A stretch of 14,312 nucleotides of DNA, from positions 1 through 14,312 of the forward strand of contig JABUSR010000236.1 in assembly GCA_021442645.1 (NCBI GenBank). Direction: 5' to 3'. The notes below the pieces were generated by a model that searched no databases, was not told the origin of the DNA, and was given only the letters and a program-made list of their open reading frames with translations. Each line of letters begins with the position of its first letter. Positions within the stretch are counted from its first letter, which is position 1. This DNA is from Ruminiclostridium sp. Its GTDB lineage: Bacteria; Bacillota; Clostridia; Oscillospirales; Oscillospiraceae. A program made the position numbers and the translations under genes. Positions 1 through 5,201 of this stretch are shown in pieces.

Positions 1-684
1 GGCATCTTTGCCATCGGCGTGTCCGCCTTTGTAACGCACGTTCTGGCCATTGCCGTGCAGATTATCCAGATGAATTCCTTCCGCTATTACGGGGCCCTTT
101 CTCCCTACGGCAGCGAGATTGTCATCGCTGGTGCCGGTGCGGTGAGCAAGTTGTCCATCGTATTCATGTCGGTTGTCATCGGCATTTCCCTGGGATGTCA
201 GCCGATTTACGGATTCAACCTGGGGAGCAGGCGGTATGACAGGGTGAAAAAAGCCTATTTGCTGGCGGTTACCTATGGGACGGTCGTGGCAGGGGCCACT
301 TTCCTCGTGATGCAGCTGTTCCCTTCGCAGCTCCTCTCCATTTTCGGGTCGGAGAGTCCGCTGTTCTATGAATACACTACCGGATATATCCGGGTCGGTA
401 TGGCCCTGCTTTTTGTCAATGGCATCCAGCCCATTACCAGCATGTTCTGTTCCTCTATCGGTCGGCCGAAGGCAGCACTTTGGATGACAATCATACGGCA
501 GGGCATTCTCCTGATCCCGCTGACGTTTATTCTGCCGATGTTCTTTGGCCTGCAGGGCGTCCTTACGGCGATTCCAATCTCCGACGGCCTGGCGGCGGTG
601 ATTGTGAGCGGTTTCGGGTTCCGCATGGTGCGGGAACTGAGCGCAAAAGAGCGAGTGGAGGCTGGGGAGCATTTGAATGAATAG
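1..684 (+). CDS. MATE-family multidrug/cation efflux transporter, 3' part
   Basis: Frame 1 is open from the first base to TAG at 682-684, giving 227 residues of the C-terminal half of an integral membrane protein; the start lies upstream of the window. Several long hydrophobic helices are separated by short loops. The stretch GCQPIYGFNLGSRRYDRVKK is typical of the second half of MATE transporters (Q-P-x-x-G-x-N-x-G followed by a basic loop). MATE proteins are about 450 residues with 12 helices and export drugs or metabolites in exchange for Na+ or H+, so roughly half the protein is here. The substrate cannot be read from the sequence; the style resembles the MepA-like branch common in Firmicutes. 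No terminator hairpin is visible between its stop and the next promoter at 753. Confidence 0.9.
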   Translation, partial: GIFAIGVSAFVTHVLAIAVQIIQMNSFRYYGALSPYGSEIVIAGAGAVSKLSIVFMSVVIGISLGCQPIYGFNLGSRRYDRVKKAYLLAVTYGTVVAGATFLVMQLFPSQLLSIFGSESPLFYEYTTGYIRVGMALLFVNGIQPITSMFCSSIGRPKAALWMTIIRQGILLIPLTFILPMFFGLQGVLTAIPISDGLAAVIVSGFGFRMVRELSAKERVEAGEHLNE

Positions 685-752
685 GGGGACATATTGCTGG
701 AAAACTACCAAAAGAAGTATGCATTTTGTTGCGTCTTTTCTCATCTTTTTTG

Positions 753-781
753 TTGACAAGCGCAGCACGGCGTAATACAAT
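753..781 (+). promoter_or_regulatory. Sigma-A promoter of the duplicated-module lipoprotein gene
   Basis: TTGACA at 753-758 and TACAAT at 776-781 are separated by exactly 17 bp, a perfect -35 and a -10 one base off consensus. Transcription would start near 788, giving a leader of about 25 nt before the ATG at 814, with the ribosome binding site GGAAGG at 801-806. This should be a strong constitutive-type promoter. No operator-like repeat is evident around it. Confidence 0.85.
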
Positions 782-813
782 GACAAGACAATATTAAAAA
801 GGAAGGTGTTTTT

Positions 814-1749
814 ATGAAAAAGATCTTAACCAGCATGGTTGCGATCCTGGTCCTCGTTTGTGCAGTCAGCGCTTGCTCTTCTTCTGATGCTGCTCCCGAG
901 GAAACCCAGACCATTGACCTGGGCACCAGCGGAATGACCATGGACATCCCCGCCAGCTATGCAGCCGGTGACATCACTGCCGAAGATACCGACGAGAGTC
1001 AGGTTGCCTACTATGCTTCCGAAGAGTCTCTGGTCGACTTCGACGTCTACCAGTGGGCAAAGGCAGAGGGTGAGACCCTCGAGTCTGTTGCTGCTGCTGA
1101 GGCAGCTGAATACGGTGCCGAGGCTACGGCAGCTGAGTTCAACGGCGTGGCCTGCATGTACTACGAAACCGTCGAGGAAAGTGAAGGCGCTGAGTATCAG
1201 ACTGCCACTTACATCTTTGAAAACGGCGATTTCTTCGTAGAGATCGTGTTCTGGCTGGACGGCAATAACGCTGCTGATGAGGTGAACGCCATGATCAGCA
1301 CCATTGCTGTTGTTGGCTCCGGCGAAATCACCGAAGAAGGCACTGAAATCACTCTGGGCACTTCTTCCCTGAAGATCACCACCCCCGTTACCTACACCGC
1401 CGGTGACATCACCGAAGAGGATACCGATGAGAACCAGGTTGCCTACTATGCTTCCGAAGAGTCTAAGGTTGACTTTGACGTCTATCAGTGGGCAAAGGCA
1501 GAGGGTGAGACCCTTGAGTCCGTTGCAGCAGACGAAGCTGCTGAGTACGGTGCTGAGGCTGAGACCATGACCGTCGGCGACCTGACTGTTATGAAGTACA
1601 GCGCAGTCGAGGAGAGCGAGGGTACTGAGTACACCACCGTCACGATCATTGCCGAGGACGGCAGCGATTTCGTCGAGGTCGTGTTCTGGCTGGACGGTGA
1701 TGATGCAGAAGCATTTGTGAACTCCATCATCGACACCCTGACCAGATAA
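814..1749 (+). CDS. Secreted lipoprotein with two tandem copies of one acidic module
   Basis: The 311-aa product starts at ATG 814, seven bases after GGAAGG (801-806). Residues 1-20 form a lipoprotein signal peptide with lipobox V18-S-A-C21, so the mature protein should be lipid-anchored outside the membrane. The rest consists of two copies of one module, about residues 34-168 and 174-311. Each opens with a short TI(D/T)LGTS-type strand and contains a VAYYASEES segment, DFDVYQWAKAEGETLESVA, an EESEG segment and VFWLDG near the end. The central 42 residues differ at only three positions between copies. The protein is very acidic and rich in Ala, Glu and Thr. I do not recognise a named family and assign no activity; a binding or envelope-associated role is only a guess. 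It is a single-gene unit, with its own promoter (753-781) and a strong terminator (1816-1864). Confidence 0.88.
   Translation: MKKILTSMVAILVLVCAVSACSSSDAAPEETQTIDLGTSGMTMDIPASYAAGDITAEDTDESQVAYYASEESLVDFDVYQWAKAEGETLESVAAAEAAEYGAEATAAEFNGVACMYYETVEESEGAEYQTATYIFENGDFFVEIVFWLDGNNAADEVNAMISTIAVVGSGEITEEGTEITLGTSSLKITTPVTYTAGDITEEDTDENQVAYYASEESKVDFDVYQWAKAEGETLESVAADEAAEYGAEAETMTVGDLTVMKYSAVEESEGTEYTTVTIIAEDGSDFVEVVFWLDGDDAEAFVNSIIDTLTR
967..1526 (+). repeat. Direct repeat pair inside the lipoprotein gene (967-1091 and 1402-1526)
   Basis: Two 125-bp stretches offset by 435 bp (145 codons) are nearly identical. By hand alignment I count 14 differences, most of them at third codon positions. They encode the conserved core of each module, while sequence on either side of the core is much more diverged. 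This indicates an internal gene duplication with strong purifying selection or gene conversion on the core. Confidence 0.88.
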
Positions 1750-1815
1750 AAGCACACAGAAATAGGGTTGCTGAAAAGCGGCCTGTTGATGCTGCGTGAG
1801 CAAAGCTTGCAAGTG

Positions 1816-1864
1816 AATTCCCGGAAGGAGCAGAGGGTATCCTCTCTCCTTCCGGGAATTTTTT
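1816..1864 (+). terminator. Strong rho-independent terminator after the lipoprotein gene
   Basis: A perfect 15-bp stem pairs 1816-1830 (AATTCCCGGAAGGAG) with 1846-1860. It is extended after one unpaired base (1831) by AGAGG 1832-1836 with CCTCT 1841-1845, closing on the tetraloop GTAT. Six T residues at 1859-1864 follow. It sits 67 nt after the stop codon at 1749. Confidence 0.93.
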
Positions 1865-1897
1865 GCACCCGGTCAGCGTTTTTCTGTGGCAGGGGTA

Positions 1898-1927
1898 TTG
1901 ACGGGTACGATAGAATAGAAGTATCGA
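1898..1927 (+). promoter_or_regulatory. Weak candidate promoter for the hydrolase-phosphatase pair
   Basis: TTGACG at 1898-1903 is a good -35, but the best -10 at 18 bp is TATCGA (1922-1927), a poor match. It lies between the strong terminator at 1864 and the ATG at 2015, where a promoter is required. A 6-bp hairpin, CGCCCG 1932-1937 with CGGGCG 1942-1947 around GGAA, follows in the leader. It has no T-run, so it is not a terminator. Confidence 0.3.
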
Positions 1928-2014
1928 TATACGCCCGGGAACGGGCGGCTGTGGGGTCAATCGAATCGCAGTAAAAAATGCGACATAAGATGAACTGCAA
2001 GGGGAAGATGCTGT

Positions 2015-2740
2015 ATGGTTATAGATCGTTGTACCGTGACAACCATTGACGAAAAAACCTTTCAGATTTGTGAAGAGGGGTTTGTGAATGCATATCTGCT
2101 GGTCGGAGGGGACAGTGCACTTCTCGTCGACACGGGAAACGGTTCCGGTAATATCTCTGCCGTGGTCGGGACGCTTACGGAGCACCCGGTGAGGGTGATT
2201 GCCACCCACGGTCATGCCGATCACCTGGGGGGAGCCGGTTGGTTTGACGAGGTTCTGATTCATGAAGCAGACCTGGCCCCGGTTTACCGCCGTTCCCCCG
2301 GTGCCTTTGCCTCCCGGGTTGCCGCCAAAATGTTCGGGGTTGCGTACCATCATACAAAGAAGCCTCATAAGGCCCGGTTTACCCCGATTTCTCTGCCATT
2401 CTAGGTGGACCTTGGGTCCAGAAGGGTGAAAGCCGTGCATCTCCCGGGACACACGGCGGGCTCCATCGGGCTGTGGGATGAAGAAAACCGTCAGATTTTC
2501 TGCGGGGACGCGGTGGGGACCAATATGCAGATGATGTCCCTCGGGACGCCGTCCATGGAGGTGCTGGCGGAGACAATCAGCAGGATGCTTGTGCTGGCAG
2601 AAGACAATACCGTCTGGTGGGGGCACTTTGGCGGGCAGGTCACAGAGGCCGACCTGGTCAGCCTTCAGCAGGAGGTACAGGGGATTCTGCAGGAGCAGCC
2701 CCGCAACACGAAGCGCGGAACCGTAAAAACAAGCAGAAAT
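2015..2740 (+). pseudogene. MBL-fold (glyoxalase II-like) metallohydrolase broken by an in-frame TAG
   Basis: ATG 2015 follows AAGGGGAAG (1999-2007) by seven bases. The first 129 codons give the N-terminal half of a metallo-beta-lactamase-fold hydrolase, with the VDTG strand and THGHADHLGG (H65, H67, D69, H70). TAG at 2402-2404 stops translation, yet the same frame continues with the second half: the LPGHTAGSIGLW segment (H146), IFCGDAVG (D165) and WWGHFGG (H204). All expected metal ligands of the fold are therefore present, split across the stop, which suggests a recent nonsense change (for example CAG to TAG) or a sequence error. The natural C-terminus should fall near codon 230-240. No in-frame stop occurs there and the frame stays open into the next gene; TAA triplets at 2724 and 2740 lie in the other two frames, so a second lesion near the end is possible. 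The end coordinate is approximate. Such enzymes often act on thioesters or phosphoesters; the substrate is unknown. Confidence 0.75.
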
Positions 2741-2869
2741 AAAATTAATCACGTACAAGACGAGCAATGTCCACGGGCGCAAGACCTGAGCAAGCGAGGG
2801 CGTGGGCGCAAACGGTGCCAAGTGTATAGTTTGAGGGAAACGAATGCTGTGACAGAAAGGAACACGACC

Positions 2870-4000
2870 ATGATAAGAAAACGCCTTGCGATGCTCTTAG
2901 CGGTTTTGAACGCAGCGATGGTCCTTGCCGCGTGCGGAGGGCAGACGCTGGAGCAGACCTATCCCATCCTGCGGGACAGTAAGTACGACGCAGCCTTTCT
3001 GGAGGTGTCCATCGATGATTTTCTTGCGGAAGGCTTTCAGTTCGGCGATAGCTGCGACGTCACTTTCAGCAACGGGCTGACCTTAGAGGACATCCCGTTT
3101 TTCAGCGGGTATTATGTGCGGACCGGCATGCCCCTCGTCGTCGGCTACCCCGGGTACACCTATATTTCTGTGACCCGAAACAATCAGGGAATCTGGACGG
3201 ACGGCGGGCTGACGGAGGATGACACGGCCGTGGTGACCCTGCACGAGGCCGGCAAGTACCTGGATGAAGAGGAGGCCCTGAGCCAGTCTTATTCCAATAA
3301 TCGGGGAGACTACCAGGACGATGTTCAGTTTGCCAACTTCCGGGCCCTCAGCGGGGGGAATCTGAAAGAGAACTTCCTGTACCGTGGCGCATCGCCGGTG
3401 GATGCTCAGAAAAACAGGGCGGCCGTTGCAGATGCCCTGCTGAAAGAGACCGGGATTCGGTTTGTTCTGAACCTGGCAGACTCGGAGGAGGATTACCAGG
3501 AGCATCGAAACGGGGAAAGCTTTTCCTCCTTCTATGCAGCCGGGCTTCATGACGCAGGCAGTATGGCACTGTTGGATATGAGTTCCAGCTACGCCTCTGC
3601 CGCCTTTAAAGAGAGACTGGCGGGCGGACTCCGGAGCATGCTGTCGGCAGAGGGGCCGATTTACATCCATTGCCTGGAGGGCAAGGACCGCACCGGCTTC
3701 GTCTGCTTTCTGCTGGAGGCCCTTGCCGGGGCGAGCTATGACGAGATGCGCAGCGACTACATGAAGACCTATGCAAACTACTACGGCATCACCCGGGAGG
3801 ACAGCCCGGAGCAGTATGATGCGGTCGTGTGCCTGTGGTTTGATGCGTTTGCCGCCTATCTGCACGGCACGGAAGACGAGGCGACGCTACCCTCTGCCGA
3901 TTATGCACAGGATGCCGTGAACTACCTGCTGGACGCTGGTATGACGGCAGATGAAATAGCGGCCCTGCGGGATATGATCACAGAGGCCTCGGACGCATGA
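2870..4000 (+). CDS. Lipoprotein tyrosine/lipid phosphatase (MptpB-like Y_phosphatase3 family)
   Basis: ATG 2870 was chosen because AAAGGA (2856-2861) precedes it by eight bases and because it begins a lipoprotein signal: MIRKR, a hydrophobic stretch, then lipobox L19-A-A-C22. The product is 376 aa. After an N-terminal domain of about 130 residues of unknown type comes a phosphatase domain. It opens with NFRALSGG (N156) and FLYRGAS, followed by a VLNLADSEED strand, and carries the P-loop HCLEGKDRTG at 267-276, with nucleophile C268 and R274 in the CX5R spacing. The HCxxGKDRT form is that of atypical bacterial tyrosine/phosphoinositide phosphatases such as Mycobacterium MptpB. Lipid anchoring outside the cell is unusual and points to an extracellular phospho-substrate; that is inference. 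The frame is open upstream into the hydrolase remnant, so a longer call is possible but would bury the signal peptide. It is probably co-transcribed with the hydrolase and ends at the terminator at 4070-4099. Confidence 0.88.
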   Translation: MIRKRLAMLLAVLNAAMVLAACGGQTLEQTYPILRDSKYDAAFLEVSIDDFLAEGFQFGDSCDVTFSNGLTLEDIPFFSGYYVRTGMPLVVGYPGYTYISVTRNNQGIWTDGGLTEDDTAVVTLHEAGKYLDEEEALSQSYSNNRGDYQDDVQFANFRALSGGNLKENFLYRGASPVDAQKNRAAVADALLKETGIRFVLNLADSEEDYQEHRNGESFSSFYAAGLHDAGSMALLDMSSSYASAAFKERLAGGLRSMLSAEGPIYIHCLEGKDRTGFVCFLLEALAGASYDEMRSDYMKTYANYYGITREDSPEQYDAVVCLWFDAFAAYLHGTEDEATLPSADYAQDAVNYLLDAGMTADEIAALRDMITEASDA

Positions 4001-4069
4001 TAACGGCCTCCGCCGGTCTGTTTTGAGAAATCGAGAATCGAATTGCCAAGAGCCGCTGTCCCAACATAC

Positions 4070-4099
4070 AAAAAGGAGCACCTTTTGGTGCTCCTTTTT
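4070..4099. terminator. Bidirectional rho-independent terminator between convergent genes
   Basis: A 13-bp stem pairs AAAAAGGAGCACC (4070-4082) with GGTGCTCCTTTTT (4087-4099) around a TTTT loop. The T-run on one strand and A-run on the other make it functional in both directions. It would serve the phosphatase gene (stop 4000, +) and the convergent small gene (stop at 4180, -). Confidence 0.93.
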
Positions 4100-4179
4100 C
4101 TGCCTTTTGCCGCTGAGAGGCATGCTTTGCTGCAGCAGACGTTTAGCAAAACCTGAAAAAGAGAATGATGTCCCCGAAA

Positions 4180-4587
4180 CTAACACTCGTTTTTGATGGC
4201 CAGCAGCATTTCATAGATGACCGCATCATTTCCCCAATGGCGGCCCTGCTCGTATTTGATTACGACTCCGTCGTGCTCGCAGTGCCAGTAGCTTACAAAT
4301 GCGGCATAATACTCCTTAACATTTGAAGTGTTTATTTTGCTTTTGATAATGTGCTCGGCGACTCTCATTCCGCGGACGCCGTCCGGCGGATAAAACATTA
4401 AAATACAGCCCGTTTCATTTACATTAAAGGGGAATGCGTCATATTGCGCAATTAGTGCATCGTCCGGAACGGATGCATCTTCCAGCTGGGCCAAGAACCG
4501 CTTCAGCACTTTGTCGTTATTGTGCCCGCGATCCTCGGGAAATCTCGGCGTATGCCTGTCCTTCATCATTGACTGAAACCAGCCCAT
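4180..4587 (-). CDS. Uncharacterised 135-aa protein
   Basis: The start ATG at 4587 (minus strand) is preceded by GGAGGTGG (plus 4592-4599), a near-perfect ribosome binding site three bases upstream; longer in-frame starts lack one. The product begins MGWFQSMMKDRHTPRF and ends AIKNEC, with TAG at 4180-4182. It appears soluble: no signal peptide or membrane helix is visible. It has a polar N-terminus, a helix around residues 23-50, a probable strand FNVNETGCILMFYPPDGV, and a C-terminal part with several aromatic residues. I do not recognise the family and propose no function. Its spacing and terminator suggest a monocistronic unit convergent with the phosphatase operon. Confidence 0.75.
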   Translation of the reverse strand: MGWFQSMMKDRHTPRFPEDRGHNNDKVLKRFLAQLEDASVPDDALIAQYDAFPFNVNETGCILMFYPPDGVRGMRVAEHIIKSKINTSNVKEYYAAFVSYWHCEHDGVVIKYEQGRHWGNDAVIYEMLLAIKNEC

Positions 4588-4858
4588 TGTTCCACCTCCG
4601 AAATAATTTTCGTTCGCCATCCGCAAACAGGGCCTGATGTTCCGGCCCGGGCCCTCGTTTTTGAATGCCTGACATTTCTGTGTCTCAGATTCGCATTGCC
4701 TTTGACTGCAGTATACCACCAAAGACGACAGTTTTCTACCAGACAATTAGGGGAAAAGACAGGTTTAGGCGTTCATCCAATGACGCCCGTAAGTTTTCGG
4801 ATAAAACACGGCCCTGCGCGGGACGGGGGGAAACCATTACGGGAGAACAGTATGCAGA
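4588..4858 (-). other. Gene-free leader/spacer upstream of the 135-aa gene
   Basis: No convincing gene lies here. On the minus strand an extended -10 (TGG then TATACT, plus 4710-4718) could start a transcript for the 135-aa gene with a leader of about 115 nt, though no good -35 accompanies it. The leader contains the 10-bp palindrome GGCCCGGGCC (4644-4653) and a possible 5-bp hairpin, 4630-4634 with 4644-4648. No riboswitch class is recognised. Confidence 0.35.
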
Positions 4859-4895
4859 AAAAACGAGCTGCCGCGTTTGTCGGCAGCTCGTTTTT
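4859..4895 (-). terminator. Terminator of the SLH protein / double-glycine peptide transcript
   Basis: A perfect 15-bp stem pairs 4859-4873 (AAAAACGAGCTGCCG) with 4881-4895 around the 7-nt loop CGTTTGT. Read on the minus strand it ends in six T (A-run 4858-4863) and lies 27 nt after the peptide stop at 4922. A T-run on the plus side means it may also work in the other direction. Confidence 0.92.
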
Positions 4896-4921
4896 GTTTC
4901 ATCCATTCGCACGGGAAGGGC

Positions 4922-5074
4922 TCAGATGCGGTTCTTGATGTCTTCGTCGTAGTCATTATCTTCAACACGGGGGAAAAACGGGGCGGCCCCGCCGGCGACC
5001 TTGTCCAGGTCTTCCGGGTCCAGTTCCAGGGCCTTCTTTTCTTCCGCAGTCAGCTTCTTTTCTTCGTTTTTCAT
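4922..5074 (-). CDS. 50-aa peptide with a double-glycine leader (bacteriocin/RiPP-type or signalling precursor)
   Basis: ATG at 5074 (minus) is followed by 50 codons and TGA at 4922-4924, with GAGGAG (plus 5083-5088) eight bases upstream. The N-terminus is charged (MKNEEKKLTAEEKKALE), then comes ELDPEDLDKVAGG. Relative to the second glycine (G29 = -1), hydrophobic residues sit at -4 (V26), -7 (L23) and -12 (L18), the canonical spacing of leaders cleaved by C39-peptidase ABC exporters. The predicted 21-residue core, AAPFFPRVEDNDYDEDIKNR plus I, is acidic (about -3) and has no Cys, Ser or Thr. Lanthionine or thioether rings of the usual kind are therefore unlikely. A second in-frame ATG at 5095, with its own AAAGGAG (plus 5103-5109), would add MFRGVKK. 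It lies 127 nt downstream of the giant SLH gene with no terminator between, so it is probably co-transcribed, and ends at the terminator at 4859-4895. No exporter or modifying enzyme is in the window. The gene is well supported; its function is not known. Confidence 0.8.
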   Translation of the reverse strand: MKNEEKKLTAEEKKALELDPEDLDKVAGGAAPFFPRVEDNDYDEDIKNRI

Positions 5075-5201
5075 TTTTTTCACTCCTCTGAACATAGTCT
5101 TGCTCCTTTGCAGTCATATCTGAGTTGGAATAAATGGGGGCACCCTTGTTGGGGGTATACGTTTTGCTCTGTGTTTTGTGCAGAACTCAAGGAGCCGTAT
5201 C

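Noticed and set aside
826..1812. 328-codon minus-strand frame opposite the lipoprotein gene
   Set aside because: It mirrors the codon pattern of the plus-strand gene, which has the promoter, ribosome site, lipobox and terminator.
2402..2404. Programmed recoding of TAG (pyrrolysine or glutamine)
   Set aside because: At least three other genes in the window end at TAG, and I see no recoding element; a nonsense mutation or sequence error is simpler.
1727..2821. 364-codon minus-strand frame with a hydrophobic N-terminus
   Set aside because: It is antisense to the MBL hydrolase, whose ligand motifs are unambiguous. It runs through the terminator at 1816-1864 and its composition (Pro, His and Arg rich) is not protein-like.
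2405..2869. Reading the second half of the hydrolase as the N-terminus of the phosphatase (start at GTG 2405)
   Set aside because: There is no ribosome binding site at 2405, the segment is the C-terminal half of an MBL fold, and a proper start with a lipobox exists at 2870.
5144..5165. Hairpin ACCC/GGGT near 5150 as a terminator between the SLH and peptide genes
   Set aside because: The stem is only four or five pairs and there is no T-run on the minus strand.
5075..5201. A third SLH domain surviving in another frame after the giant gene's stop
   Set aside because: Reading the region in all minus frames gave no SLH motif such as TRAQ or FSPD.
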